NCBI GenBank assembly: GCA_017590115.1
Contig: JAGGNK010006448.1
Span: 1,561,849 to 1,625,848 of the forward strand
Origin: Montifringilla adamsi
Lineage: Eukaryota; Chordata; Aves; Passeriformes; Passeridae
Length of the DNA: 64,000 nt
Reading direction: 5' to 3'
Positions within the stretch are counted from its first letter, which is position 1, and each line of letters starts with the position of its first letter. The translations under genes and the position numbers were made by a program. The notes beneath the pieces are model-generated. The model was given only the letters and a program-made list of their open reading frames with translations. It was not told the origin of the DNA and ran no database searches. Shown one piece after another: positions 51,528 through 64,000 of this stretch.

Positions 51528-52103
51528 TGTGGTCAGGTGACATTGGCCGGACAGGAGGTGCCTACCAAGCTGCTCTATCCTCGCCTTTCTCAGATGGAGA
51601 GAAAAATTAGATGGAAAAAATCGTCTAGGTTGAGATAAAGCAGTTTACTAAAGCAAAAATGAAAGGCTGCGTGTGCACAAGAAAAGGCAAAAATGTCAAA
51701 TGTATTATTCTCTCCTTTGCATCACCAAGTGATACTTGGCCACTTCTTGGGACTCAAAGCTTCATCACATGTTGGGGCTGCTTTGGAAGGCAAGTATTGT
51801 AAATAACCAATTCCCCCCTCTTAGCTTTTATATCTGAGCAGTCACCATGTGGTATGGAGTATACCTTTGCTCAGTTTGGGCCACCTGTCCTGGCTGTGTC
51901 CCCTCACAGGATTTTGCCCACCCCTCTCCTACAGGTGAGGGTGAAACATTGGAGAGAGGGCAGTGATGCAGTGCCAGCGCTGCTCAGCAGTGGCCAAAGC
52001 ACTGGGGTGTTACCAGCCCCTTTGCAGCTACCAATGCAAAGCTCAGCACTGGGAGGGCTGCTCTGGGGAAACGAGTCCATCCATCTCAGCCACACCCAAT
52101 ACA
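51528..52103 (-). mobile_element. Solo LTR, ERVL-like family, diverged
   Basis: Shares ordered words with the LTR at 61106: GTATGGAGTATACCTTTGC (compare GTCTGGAATACCCTCTGG), GGCCACCTGTCCTGGCTGTG, GCTGCTCAGCAG, and an end resembling AACT/AGTCCATCTCAGCC...CCAATACA. The edges read TGTGG (51528) and ...TACA (52103), the TG...CA termini of an LTR. On the minus strand a TATA-like ATATAAAA (51826-51833) lies in the expected middle part. No matching target-site duplication is evident and no viral internal sequence adjoins it, so I infer an old solo LTR from recombination. The class name is provisional. Confidence 0.65.
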
Positions 52104-52299
52104 ATTCCCATTATGGTCAGCTGAATGTCAGCCAAAACAAGCAAGGCTGTACATCTGACTAAATATCATTAGCTGCTTTGGAGTGATTTTAAGAACTCTC
52201 ATCTTCTATTAATTTTATTGACTAGATGAAAGCTTAGGTACCTAACTCACATGTTGGTGCTTGCATTTAGAAACCTAAATTTAGATTTTAGAATCCAAA

Positions 52300-52345
52300 G
52301 CTGATGATCTCTACAGGTACGTTCCAGCCTTGGCCATTCTGTAAC
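52300..52345 (+). mobile_element. Short CR1 3'-tail fragment
   Basis: GATGATCTCTACAGGTACG, TTCCAGCCTTGGCCATTCTG and a short remnant match the last ~45 bp of CR1 in sense orientation. The rest of the copy upstream is absent or unrecognisable. Confidence 0.6.
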
Positions 52346-54445
52346 CTCGTGGTCTCCCAGTTCCACATGCCTACTCAGCAGAAAATTATGAAACAATAAA
52401 ATATTTTTAAAAACTCAAAATTCTGTCAACTTTGAAATCATAATAATTTCTACATATTATACAAGACTCTTTAGAAATTTGAATTATGACAGATGTTCAG
52501 CATAAGCACAGAAACATTTAACCTTGACAAACATAAATCAAAGTTTAAAGCACCAGGACTTTCATATTCATTGCCCTTTTTTGTTTCTCTCTTCAAGTTT
52601 TAATTTCCAAGTTCTATTATATTTATTTTATCATTAAATTTCAAAAAGCATATTCAAGATGAGTAACTGGATCCTCTTTTATTTATCATAGTTGCCAGTT
52701 CATAATTAGTGACTGGTGAAGGAACATAGTTATTAAGTTTAAGTAACCTTAAACTACTAGTTTAGTGTGCTTCACCCATCTACAAAGCACACTCAGAAGA
52801 CTGAGATCACTTCTAACCCATGACACACCACTCTCAGCTGGGGTGCTATCCTTCTCCTCCACTTTCATTTATATCTTCAGCTCTCTGCTTCCTTTGAGGG
52901 CATGCAGCACTTCCTGGAGGTGCACCTTGGTCCACCTCACACAAAACATCTGACACCGAAGTCACCTACTGAATATGTTCAAGCATTGCTTTGAAAATGT
53001 ATGCCTGTATTTTAAAATGTTTTTAAAGAAATTTCATATACAGCTGAACAAGATTTAGAAGAGATCAATGAAGCCTCCCCCAGCTGATAAAAAACCAGAT
53101 TTTTTAGACTGTAGAATAATCAAAGAGTTAACCTAGTTTCACTCCTTTGTGAGTAAAACTTACTGGTAGGCTTTTATTATGTTAATTTTCCAAACTCGCA
53201 AAGCAAAAAACTCAGTAAACTGAAGGTAACCAAAGGGGCTGTTTGGTAGAGACAGAAATGAACTGTGTCTTTTGAAGTGTTCTAGAGAAAATGTGTTCAG
53301 AATATTTAAGTCTCAAGTGAGTTACCAAAGGTTATTCATTCACAAGTGAGATAAATTCATACCTGTCAAATTGTCTAGATCCTCTGTGTGATCACTAGGG
53401 CCTCAAATCATTTATTTTTTTCCCCAGTGAAAGTTCAAGATTTTCACATATCCAAATTTAGTAGCATTTCCTGTGTCTGAAAGTAAATGAATTCATTTTC
53501 CTTTCATCTCACTTTCCACTTTTACAAGACTAGTGTGAAGAAAAAAAAAATAAATCCAGGTTGGCTGCCATAAATTGTTTTCAAGTACAATTTCACAGTG
53601 CAAACAGCCTGCAACCTCCGTACAACAGACGCTATATTTATAAACAATCTTTTTAGAAAAAAAGTCCTGTGGCAGGCAGTGATTTAAAATGAGTGTGTAA
53701 AATAGAATTTCAAACCAATTCAAGACCTGCATAGACCTTGAAGACTTTTCTATGGCTTAAGCTCTTGGATGTGCAAAAAAACACATTTGCACATCCACTT
53801 TGATATTTGATCCAAAAGGAATTGCTACAATCAGCCTAAACTTGCATTGTTGTAATAACACGAATCACTTTTTCCATTATGCAAAGTGTGCACTGTGTTT
53901 GGTATCAGTCCTGTGGATTGATGAAAATTCCACAGAGTGGGGTTAAGGAAGGAACTGAGAAGTCAGCAAGAACAGCAGAAAATCTTACATTTTCAATCAA
54001 AAAAGAAGTGGTCAGGGCAGGCAACAGAGACACTCTTTGCTCATGAAGCCAGAACATTAAAAATGTGGACAGAAGCACTGAGCAGGGGACACATTACTGA
54101 GGGACACAAAAAGAGTCAGAGACAAATATTCTGGAGGTTTCCTATATTTTCCTAAACTGTTCTTACTGATAATTGAACATAGTAGCAACTCAAAATGTAG
54201 GTGGGTTCAAGGTTATACACACTGACTAATCAGAATTTTGTAAAATAATATTTATATTTTGCATTTCTGGCTGTGTGGCAAGTAGCTTAATTGTATTCCA
54301 TTTCAGAAAGAAATAAAATGTGGAAAGAAATCCCATTTTTTTTCCCACATGTTTTATGCTAGCTAAGTCACAATTAAAAAGAAGCCAGTATATAAAATTT
54401 CTGAAATGGCATTAAGGTTTATGCTTTTATATTCTGTAATTTTTA

Positions 54446-54447
<2 letters not shown>

Positions 54448-54493
<46 letters not shown>

Positions 54494-54511
54494 TGAAATA
54501 CTATATTTCAC
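54448..54511. repeat. T45 homopolymer followed by 8-bp hairpin
   Basis: Forty-five consecutive T (54448-54492) are followed directly by GTGAAATACTATATTTCAC (54493-54511), a perfect 8-bp stem with a 3-base loop. On the minus strand this reads as a hairpin followed by a long A tract. No retroposon body is recognised upstream of the A tract. The exact homopolymer length may be unreliable. Confidence 0.9.
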
Positions 54512-55100
54512 AGCATTTGTGTCCTAACTTTTGCTGCATTTGGCATCTTGGTGCATTGAAATACAATGATATTTTAAATAAAACAGTAGGGCAAAAATTT
54601 GGAAAACCTGCCTCTTGCCTAGATACGCAATTTCAGAATTCTTACATTTCCATACAGTGTCATTAGATCTAAGAGATAGTGAAATAGCTTAAACGGTATT
54701 TCATTTTATTAAATTTACTTATTTCTGGATAAAAATTTAAATTCTTCCATCCAGTCACACTGTTTGGTTGACATTTGTTTATTTATTTATTTAAATTCCA
54801 TGAATATTTTTTATTTTCAAATCTGTGCATTACCCCTCACTTAAGGATATGTTGGTTCTGAAAAATGCATCCTACATGTTGTCTACTGTTTTGCTGATGC
54901 CTGATTCATGATGGGGAGCAGCTATTTGTGGAGAATTAAAATAATTAAATAGTCAATCAAAGGAAAAGCAAACTATTCAGTCTCCTAAAACTGATAAAAT
55001 TAAGTATCCCATGCTTGTACCTTGAACTGCTTCTTTAGATTTTTTTTTTTTTTGTATTTGCATAGGTAAGTTAGAATGTGCACGCTAATGAAATATAAAT

Positions 55101-55123
55101 TATTATTATTATTATTATTATTA
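55101..55123. repeat. ATT trinucleotide microsatellite
   Basis: About seven uninterrupted TAT/ATT units. Confidence 0.9.
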
Positions 55124-58100
55124 CTGTTGTCGTTGCAGTTGTTTTTGCTGTCAGAAAGGAGCTTCTTTATTTGATCACCCATTATATGTATTCAAAACCT
55201 CAAAACATTATTTTCAAGGGTTGTGATAGCACTTTTAGTGTACTAGCTACACTATTTTAATCCACTATTGTAGAATGTACAAAGCCGAACTATTTTGATC
55301 GTACCAAGGGGAGAATCTGGCCCAATGTGGTCAGAGGGGAATGTAGCAGCATATGCATATTGTATAAATACAAATAAAATAGATCACAAGGTACTCAGAA
55401 AATGACAGATACTTTAATTCTTAAAAGGTTTAGACTTTCAACTCCTTTAGAAATTATGAAATGAAGAATAACAAAAAAACAACCCCCCATTATTATCCAA
55501 GCAGAAGTGGTATAAGATCATTTATCTTGATGGATGTCACCTTAGAGCACATATTATCCCTATCTCTCAAAGTGTTTTTTCCCCCTTATTTCATCTCTGA
55601 CATTCATTGTAAATTTAATGATCCACATACGATTTGCTGGTGTCTCAGTCTGGTGTTTTGAATCATGAAACTAGTACTAAATTTATGGCACTGCAGTACC
55701 ACTTAGTGAATCATTAAGCAGTACAGTGATTTTAATGATTTGGATCATACTGGACCTCATCCCTGTATAATGAGGTTCCATTTAGTGTAAATTTTATGTA
55801 AAAATTCAATTTGCAAACCAACAACATGAAACTACAACATTTTTTTTAACCTGACATTGCATTTATTTATCGTGATTTCCACAAGTGTTTCACATGGGGA
55901 AAGAAAATGCTGCCTCATTACAAAAATAATTTTTTACAGTCCTTGCACCACTGAAAAATATATACTTTCAGACTGGTATTTTTGTAGAAATTGATTCTAC
56001 AACAAAAACCTCTAGAGGGCTCAGATGTGGTTATTAGAGTATGCTGAATTGGACTGTGGTATTACTGATGTGGCTGAGCCCTTGGAGAAATGATTTTTCA
56101 AAGGGCTCCCAAACCCTTCTCTGCTGCCCAGGAGGATCCACCAGCACAGAGGGGAGCATTCCTTACTGACCAGCTCAACCACATTGGGTCATGCCATTGC
56201 CTTTTTTATTAGAAACCCTGTTTCTCAAATCAAAGACTTTTGATGCTGAATTGCTTCTCTAAAATTCCCTGTAAGCAATCCTAATGCAGATTGCTCATTT
56301 TGAGGAGTTTTGCACCGTAGAAACTGTGCAGGCTACAATTGAACTAATGTACTGTTAGAACAGCTAGCAGTTCCTATAGAAAGATTTCCATTTGCAAACT
56401 AGCAATTTTATTCATTCTTTTCAGTAAAGTTTCCTTCTTAAGTCAGTTTTCATCCAAAACTCAACTAAAAATTTTAAAAGAAGAATTGGGTCATAGTGTC
56501 TAAGTCCATTTCACCACAGAACTTTAATGGGAAGGAAGCAGAGTTCTTGAAAAGAATGATGGTTTTTCAGTTCTTACAGTCCAGATTATATGCATTTATA
56601 GAACTTGAGATTTAATTAATTAAGTAATTGAAACCCTGCAGTATTTTTGAGGTGGTGTAAAACAATGGGGATATACTAAATTCCTTACATTAATTGATTT
56701 TCTAGTTCAACAGCACATGACAGACCAGACTCTAAGTATTTTAGGGATGCCAAGAGTAACAAAAGATATGAGTAGGATGAAACTGGAGTTTTTCCTTCCA
56801 AAGGAAAATCAAAGAAATGCACCAAATCAAATGCATATAAGAGGCAAACAAGAAAAGTAGCCCAATGATTCTAACAAATTCTTAAAAGAGCTTGTGCTAC
56901 AAAACATCCTAAAATAATGCAGCCACTTTTATTCATGCCTACCCAACTCAGATGTCCAGTACTAGACATAAAACATAGGAACTTTCTGTTAAATAACATC
57001 AGAGGCTTAGAAGTATGTGATACTGTTTACCTGTGCATTTTTTAAATGGAGGGTAATATACCAGAGAGATAAGTGCCTCTCAGCCTTTTAGCTTTCTTTT
57101 CCATGGTGCAGTTTGTGGCATAATATTTTATGAAACCAGGAACATTCAGTAATCTGACTTGAGCGACAGTAAATCTTGCTGTATTGAGTTGTGTTGTTGC
57201 TGAGGAGTTAGAAAGAATAGTAGATGAAACACAACATAAGATCTCTTGCAAATGAAATGCACATTTCAAAAACTTTACAATTGAATCCACATTTGTAGCA
57301 GTGTTTAGGAAATAACAAGACTTGCTTTCATCTAGCTGAAGGAATATGCATGTGCACCCTCTCACATATGACAGATTCAATAGCATTCTCATTCACAGGT
57401 TAGTGAGAACTAGAGCTAAACAAGCTGAGTTTCCTATGGATTTGTTTGGCACAGCTGATACTCTCTCCCCCTACAGATGCTGCATTTCCAGTGAGCATTT
57501 CCTGCTCAGAGGAAGCAAATCTGCTTTATGCAGAGTCTCTGATGTCTAACGATAGCTGAACAGTGGTTGCAATATTTTCTTCAGCTGGGTCACTAATGGG
57601 GTCCCTCTCTCCAACTTTGCAATCTACATCACATATTTCCTCTGATCTGTGATCCATAAAACCTGTAAAATTTTGTCAAAACTAACTAAAGGGTACTGAG
57701 AGGAGGGGTTGAGGCAAATAACTGAACATACCCAGGCCAAGATAGTATAAATGCAGATATTTTTTCCTTTTTAATCAAAATTAAAAAGAAGCAAAAAACC
57801 CAGAAAACTGGGTTAGCAGTTTCACAAAGGCTGCCTTTTGCTTAAATTAGATGTAACATTTGAATTTACTCTTGATATGATCTCAAAACTTTACGAGATT
57901 TTAATACATGATGTATGAACTCACCACAGTCAGAGCATTCAAATGAATTGACCAGCAAATTTTCTATAAAGTGCATGCAGCAAAACCGCAGAAAACCTTT
58001 GGAATCTCAAAGGAATGATTTTGTTATAGCATGAGCCAGAATAAAAACCTTTTCAAAGAGAAAAAAATATGATTTACCAAGAGAGACAGAGCAAATTATG

Positions 58101-59436
58101 AGGGTTGGCAAAAGCACCCCAATACTCGCTTCTAACACTCTCTGCACATACAAGCTGCTTGTGCTGGTTTCCTAATGATAAAAAGGGGGATGTGAATGAA
58201 TAAAGGACTACTCGTCCATCAGACCTGATCAGCTCCTTTGACAAAACCCTGATCAATTTTAGCCAGGCTTGATAAAGTAATAGAAGAGCCAAAGATATTT
58301 AATTGGAGCGAGTCTTTTGAGAGTTAGCAGATGGGCTACGAATGGTCTCCATAGGTAGCCATGACCCTGCTGCCCTAACTCACCTGTTCTGATGCCCTGC
58401 TGGCCCCTGTGCAGCCTGGAATCAGTGAGCCCTCCGTGGCCACTTGCCCAGGCAGGAGTTCAAGCCTATAGGAGGTGACTGTGGGCACTACAGGAGGAGA
58501 ATAGGAACTTATAGGAGGCGTGAAAGAGAATTGAAGGTGGTGCAGTAGCAAATTAAATTGTTTTATTAATTTAGAAGATGGAAGATGTGATTCCATGAGT
58601 GACAAAAAATCTCCACAATGCAATGAAAACCTATTTCCATTTTTTTTGATGTCTTACCAATTTAACTTTTCATAGTTAGAAAATAAGCTACACTGTACCA
58701 TTTGGAAAAGAGGAAATAATGATAGCAGCAGCACCAGTTATTTTATTATGACTTTCTCAGGTAATTCAGACTACCAAAGGCATCTGGACCACACAAACAG
58801 TGTGACCAAAGACAGCAGTATTCTTGACAAAAAACGCCTTGAGCCACTCCTCAGCAAATGTTAGCTAACAAACAAACTAGTGCAGCTGGTTTCCCCAACA
58901 GCTTTATTCCCACTCACATGGAGCACACAGTTCATCCAACACAGAGATTGGACGTCTAAACACATACCAAATAAAACTTCAAGGCAGATGACACTATTGA
59001 GAAAAATATTAAATTATTTTTGTAGCATTGGTAACGTTTTTTGTAGCAAGGTAACGGTGTATAGAAAAAAACTCTCACTACTATTGTCAAAGAAGACTTG
59101 TGATTCTGGCCAACAGCCCAAAACATCTCAAAGGTTAATGTATATTTCAAAATATTTGATGTAAACCAGAAATTTTAAAGGCAATTTGAATTATCCATCT
59201 CATAAATCACCATTTTTTAAAATGTTGTCTGGAATCTGTCTCAAGTTTGAATTATTTCTCATATGAAGTATAGATCAGTCATGTATAGTCTTTATTTTAA
59301 GGGTAAAATGAACATTTAGGAGCTTCAAAAATGCAGTGTCTAAATGTGAAAATGTAATTTTTGTGGCTGTTATTTGCAAAAAAAACCCACCCAAGCCAAC
59401 CCTGAAAAAAAAAGAAGACATGGTACTCTTCTCTAC

Positions 59437-59465
59437 ACATCTACACATACACACACATACACATT
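59437..59465. repeat. CA-rich simple repeat
   Basis: CTACACATCTACACATACAC-type imperfect CA/ACAT repeat of about 30 bp. Confidence 0.85.
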
Positions 59466-61105
59466 CAAGGTTTGTCACAAATGAGCTGAGGAAAGAACAC
59501 ATTTGAATACTTGAAAATCTGTGTATTCTTTCAGATAGCATTGTTTTGCCAGCCACATTTTCAAGCATTCAGGAAAAAAACAAACACATACAGCTGACTT
59601 GTTTTTGGCATTGTAACCACAATATGACTAGATAAACTTATATTTGTCTAAGTTTTTGTTCAGTCATTTGTTGTAATAACAAGTAATTCTTCTGCTTAAA
59701 ATTTAAGTTGTATGCTGCTGTGCTTTGAAAGCACTGTGTAACGCTTTGCAGCATAATTATCTGGGCTATCTGTGTATCAGGGCAGCCAACAACAGTATGT
59801 TATTCTAGATCATAATATGCTTGGCAAGATCTGGTTTATTTATTTATTTTTAATTGGGCATTAAACTCCTGTGTAATATAAAATCTGTATCATAAAACCA
59901 AAGAAAACTTTCCCATGGGAAGAATTTCTATTTTTTGGTCACTTTTATTTTTTCAACATGTTTCTCTTTTCTACACACAACAGCACCACCCCCCCTACAT
60001 ACAGTGCTACCCTCTTATAACACAGTCTTAACTTTATGGTTTGGTAGCAATTAATCATATAAAAACAAATAACAAGCAAAAGTTTGTTTGACAATGGCAT
60101 GACGAATATCACAAGAAAGCCCATATGAAAATGACAATGAAAAGCAGGATCCTGCTAAAGGGTATCACCATCAGCCTAGCAATCCATGGAAGTGTTTAGC
60201 TAAAGCAAGATATTTAAAGGCCATATTTATATGAACATGTGGACTGCAAAAACATATTAACCTTATTAATTCTCAGGTATTAAATGAGCCTGTGCTTAAA
60301 GGCTTCCTATTTTTCCATTTACAGAAATTTGGTTTTTACAATGTTTTTAGTTCGGGTACTTCTGCTCCCTCCTTCCTCTGTGCAACCCTTTTTGATATTA
60401 ATGAAAAATAGCAATATAGACATATATTGTGTGGTTTTGGCACACATGTACACATGCTTGCTTTTAGTCTATTGTATTGAAATGGTAATGGGGGAAAACT
60501 TATAGTGATTGCCCAGTTTTTATGAAAACCTCACAGAGCCTTAATCTAATGGACAAGATAATACAGTTAAAGAAATTGGTTTTTATATTTTTGTTAGTTA
60601 TTTGCTTTGATACTGAGTTCTAAAATATTCTTTATAACATTAAGAAACCTTAGATACAAGGTGATTTATTTAAAAACTCTGAAGCTTATTGGTAGCCCAT
60701 TGTTGATCTTATCATTCTGATTTTAAAATATCTGATCAGGGATTTTTTCTGCTCCAACAGCTTTAATTTTGCAAGCCACTGGACCTTAATGTGAGCTAAT
60801 CTCTTCACCTATTTTGTAGGGGGAGTGGGGAATCTAAGTAGGTTTTTTTTGTTTAAAATAACGACTTTATGTGCATGGACAGCAATTACTGACATTTCAT
60901 AAAGTTCATATGGTTGATCTGTACATCTCAAATGTCTGTATCGGGGCTGTATCAAAGAAAGAAAACACTTTGAAAACACAGCCTGAAATGAGATGCTAAA
61001 ATAATACAGGCGTGAGTCCATTTTAATACCACAGATTTTTGCTTTATTGCATTGTGTTTTGAACATAATTGTTTTCCATTTTCCTCCTCTTTTACACTAA
61101 TAGTC

Positions 61106-61686
61106 TGTAGCACAGTTTAACCACAGCTGGCAACTAAGCCCCACACAACCATTCACTCCCCCATCAGTGGGATAAGGGAGAGGATCAGAAGGGAAAAAAG
61201 TGAGAGAACTCATGGATTGAGATAAAGACAGTTTATTAGGGAAAGCAAAAGTCATGCAGGCAGAACAACACAAGGAATTAATTCACCACTTCCCATGGGC
61301 AGGCGGGGGTTCAGCCATCTCCAGGAGAGCAGGGCCCCATCAACTGACTTGGGAAGACAAACAACAATGCTCTGAACATCTTCCCCTTCCTCCTTCTTTC
61401 ATTTACCTTTATATACTGAGCACAGTGCCCTATGGTCTGGAATACCCTCTGGCCAGTTTCGGCCACCTGTCCTGGATGTGTCTCCTCCCAGCCTCCATGC
61501 AACCCCAACTTCCTCACCAGAGTGTCAGAAAAAAGCAGAAAATACCTTGGCTCTGTGCAAGCCCTGCTCAGCAGTAACAAAACTAGCTCAATATTAGCAT
61601 CCCTCTGTTCAGCACATATCTTAAAACACAGCCTCACACCAGCCATTGGGAAGGAAATTAACTCTACCGCAGCTGAAACCAGCACA
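61106..61686 (-). mobile_element. Solo LTR, ERVL-like family, near full length
   Basis: A 581-bp minus-strand LTR. Its 5' end (plus 61686) reads TGTGCTGGTTTCAGC on the minus strand, and its 3' end lies near the TGTAGCACAGTTTAACC at 61106. In LTR orientation come TATATAAA (61408-61415), then AATAAA (61232-61237), then a T-rich stretch, the expected U3-R-U5 order. The wording (for example GGCCACCTGTCCTGG; GAGATAAAGACAGTTTATTA) matches an LTR group common in birds, which I recall as ERVL/class III. Target-site duplication is not clear (CTGTA/CTGTG is a possible imperfect pair). No proviral interior adjoins it. Confidence 0.8.
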
Positions 61687-62638
61687 CTGTGCTAAGGATA
61701 TTCTGCCATGGAAAGTAAACGTCCTTTCTTGTACTATGTGCAGAAACTATAGGAACAGTTGTAACAGCAGAGAAGAGAGTGTCCAAAGAATTCTTAAAAT
61801 AACAGGAATATGAGTGGACTTATGCCTAAAAAACTGTTTAAAAAACAGAGAAAAGTGAAAGTAGCGAGTGTAGAAATATTACAGAAAAGAGTGATGGTCT
61901 TACTGTGTGAGTTGTTTTATATATATATGGTATCAGGCTGTATCTGGAGTTTCTGTTGAACTCTGACTTCTACACAGCTCAATATGTTCTTGAGACTTGC
62001 AGTTGAATCTTGTTAACTTGCTAACTACAGTGTTACCTAGCTTAGTTCATAGCTTAGTTCATATTATCATACTTTGGACCATAAAGGACTGCATCGGTTT
62101 CCATGGTTTAACACTGTCTCGTCCATTAGAACTAAATGATGAAACAAAATCTATCTACTGGACATAATGTGAGAATTTTGAAACTGAGAAATAAGATAAA
62201 ATTTTAAAAATATGAAAATGTGCTGTAAAGTAATAATTATCATAGGAACTGCAATAATGGCAAACTCAAGCCTGGGCTCTAAGCTGCTTTTCTCTTTCAT
62301 GGGATCTGCAGAGCTTGAAATCACAACTCAAAATGTCATCTTAAAATACTTATGATATATTCTAATTGTGTATCAGAACAGGGAATGTTCAACTATTTAT
62401 AAATGCAATTAACCTACTTGCACTTTATTCACCTTCATGATTTTGTGAATTTCAGCTGCATCACTTTTAACTTTCTGCTCTAAAAACTGAATGTCTCCTC
62501 ATAAATCTGCTACACTGCCTCCTAATTTTCCTATACTCCTAAAATTCTTTATGTCCATTCATGGAGAGACCCAAACTACCCACAATACTCAAGATGTTGT
62601 GCTAACAAAGTCTTAGACTGTAAGATAATGAGAGCTTC
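61687..62638. other. Anonymous AT-rich block
   Basis: No element recognised. It includes an AT dinucleotide run near 61919-61928 and the tandem duplication listed next. Confidence 0.5.
62039..62062. repeat. 12-bp tandem duplication
   Basis: AGCTTAGTTCAT at 62039-62050 is repeated exactly at 62051-62062. Confidence 0.85.
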
Positions 62639-62659
62639 TGTTTTTGTCTCCCTTCCCTT

Positions 62660-63020
62660 CTTTGAGATGACCAGCATTTTGAAGGTTTCTTTGGACTTCC
62701 CCGACCACCAAACTGATGATTTAAGGACTGACCCTTTCCATAACTATGACTTCCAAGTTTGTGTTCAAACTTCACTTTTTCCTAGAGGCTTTGAACTTAC
62801 CCACATTGAACTTCATTCCCGATGTTTTTGCCCAATTACTCAGATTTTTAAGGTCATTCTGGAGATAATTGTCATTAGTAACATTTTACTGAAATCATCT
62901 ACAAACTAAGAGATTTCTTGGTCTAGTCCTTCTCTGGTTTGTTAATGAAGATTTCAGTAAAAATGATCCAACCAACTCTCTGTGTAGTCCTTCAACATGG
63001 ATTTATCTCTGTTCCAAAAA
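62660..63020 (-). mobile_element. Ancient CR1-like fragment, minus strand
   Basis: The plus strand follows the antisense order of the CR1 region around and after the RT core: CACATTGAACTTCATTCCCG, TTTTGCCCAATTACTCAG, AAGGTCATTCTGGAG, TCATCTACAAACT, TTGTTAATGAAGATTTCAGT. These match old CR1 wording of the type CATTGAATTTCATC, GCCCAGTC, ATCATCTGCAAA and TCATTTATGAATAT. The TCATCTACAAACT word corresponds to the antisense of the FADD(T)-coding site. Weaker similarity may continue to about 63180. No open frame remains. Confidence 0.6.
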
Positions 63021-63180
63021 GAGGCTAGTAAGGTCTGTGCTTTGTTTAATATTCTTTAATCAGCTCTCATAAAGGAACCTTTCTTCCTATCTTGTGTCGA
63101 CTCAGTTTCTTTAAATGGTGAAAAGACTCATCAGAAATGTTTGAATATAGAAAACTTTTGAGACATCTGTAACAAAGCTG

Positions 63181-64000
63181 ATGTATATTTAATATAAATA
63201 GCTATTGCAGATTCCAGAGGTCTGAGGGTGTTTTTAAAATAATTTTTGTCAAAAACTATAATCTTGGCAATTTTCCCAGAAGACCAAAAGAGACACCAAA
63301 GTTTCCTACATTAGAAACTGTTGCCACAAATAAAAGAATTGAGTGGAATGTCATTCTTTTATTTTAAATGCACCACATGTCATCTAATACCTATGCACAA
63401 TAGGGTGCAAGTTTAATGACTTGCTTATTGTGCCCCTGTTGTAATTAGATATTAGAGGACATATGGCATGGTGAAGACTTAGCAGTGAATTTTCTTGTTT
63501 TGATTGTTTTCTGCTACAGGCATAACAATACTTCAGTGATGATACTGTTGAACAAATTAATTCACATGTTGACTTCTAGGTTTATGAACTGAAATTCCTT
63601 ACAGATTATACAAAGACCAAATATGTAACTAGTATCAACAAGTGAATGATCAATAAAAAAGCATATAATCACTTCAAATGGTATAATTTTAGACACCATT
63701 GTGAATGCTGCATTTATACTTCAAATTATGGTCAGAGTTCAGCATTCATTGGTGAAGGAGTGGTTTCTCTTTCCCTTTCTTCTCTTTTTTCATATATACA
63801 TGCTCCTCAAATGAGCATCCAGCCTCACATCTTTCTTCCTCAGTTCTCCCTCTCTTACTCAAGTCCCTGAGTTCTGCCACCTTTGGTATCTCTTGTCTTT
63901 ATTCAGCGAGTCTGACTGGGCACAGAAATATGTCTACAGGCATATTTCATTTTTTATTACAAGAATTTGTAATTTTCTGGTACAGGGATGATACAATGCT
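63181..64000. other. Anonymous AT-rich end of window
   Basis: No repeat or exon recognised; a pyrimidine-rich stretch lies at 63765-63860. Confidence 0.5.

Larger units (their letters stand above)
52346..61105. other. Long anonymous AT-rich block
   Basis: About 8.8 kb. No retroviral, LINE or exon motif recognised, though it lies between two same-orientation LTRs. It contains the T45 tract and simple repeats listed separately, mildly GC-richer patches near 56.1 and 58.4 kb, and motif-free frames (for example 57042-57392 minus, 116 codons). Confidence 0.45.

Noticed and set aside
57042..57392. 116-codon minus frame as a gene
   Set aside because: No motif, repeat or exon signals recognised.
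61311..61685. 124-codon minus frame as a gene
   Set aside because: It lies wholly inside the LTR at 61106-61686, in non-coding LTR sequence.
51528..61686. A full provirus between the two related LTRs
   Set aside because: No gag, pol or env motif is visible between them, the interval contains CR1-tail and host-like AT-rich DNA, and the LTRs look too diverged; two solo LTRs are more likely.
1..64000. CRISPR array, phage, operon or other prokaryotic system
   Set aside because: Composition, CR1/LTR content and gene scarcity indicate a vertebrate nuclear gene desert; no regularly spaced repeats or dense coding were found.

Overview
The window looks like a gene-poor, AT-rich stretch of a bird nuclear genome: intergenic DNA or the inside of a very long intron. 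It is CpG-poor and has no operon-like gene packing or ribosome binding sites. Open frames are short and scattered on both strands. The recognisable repeats are avian in character: several CR1 LINE copies, most reaching the CR1 3' end, and solo endogenous-retrovirus LTRs. More decayed CR1-like and MIR-like remnants belong to older amniote layers. I assign no intact protein-coding gene, rRNA, tRNA or CRISPR array.

Layout. 1-13.5 kb is mostly anonymous AT-rich DNA with low-complexity tracts, a short perfect hairpin (2128-2159), one exon-like minus-strand reading frame (128-346) and a homeodomain/POU-site-rich block near 10 kb. 13.6-18.3 kb holds a CR1 3' end (minus), an A-rich tract, an unassigned GC-richer block (15.6-17.3 kb) with coding-like minus-strand text, and a decayed LINE reverse-transcriptase relic (plus, about 17.95-18.3 kb). 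18.3-33 kb is nearly repeat-free apart from a MIR-like fragment (20.1 kb) and moderately GC-rich patches (26.5 and 28.8 kb).

33.2-34.2 kb contains the two most structured anonymous features: a 214-bp segment bounded by perfect 20-bp inverted repeats, and a 45-bp near-perfect palindrome. 37.5-46 kb is the most repeat-dense part: an unassigned GC-rich patch, four CR1 pieces of different ages and orientations, and a CR1 copy interrupted by a compact LTR-like insertion with a target-site duplication. 51.5-52.3 kb and 61.1-61.7 kb carry two related minus-strand solo LTRs. A T45 homopolymer lies at 54.45 kb, and an old minus-strand CR1 fragment at 62.7-63.0 kb.

Nothing here works together as a pathway. 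The coherent story is successive retroelement layers in a gene desert, with a few anonymous structured or possibly conserved elements. Element families were named from remembered sequence patterns without a database search, so family names are provisional.
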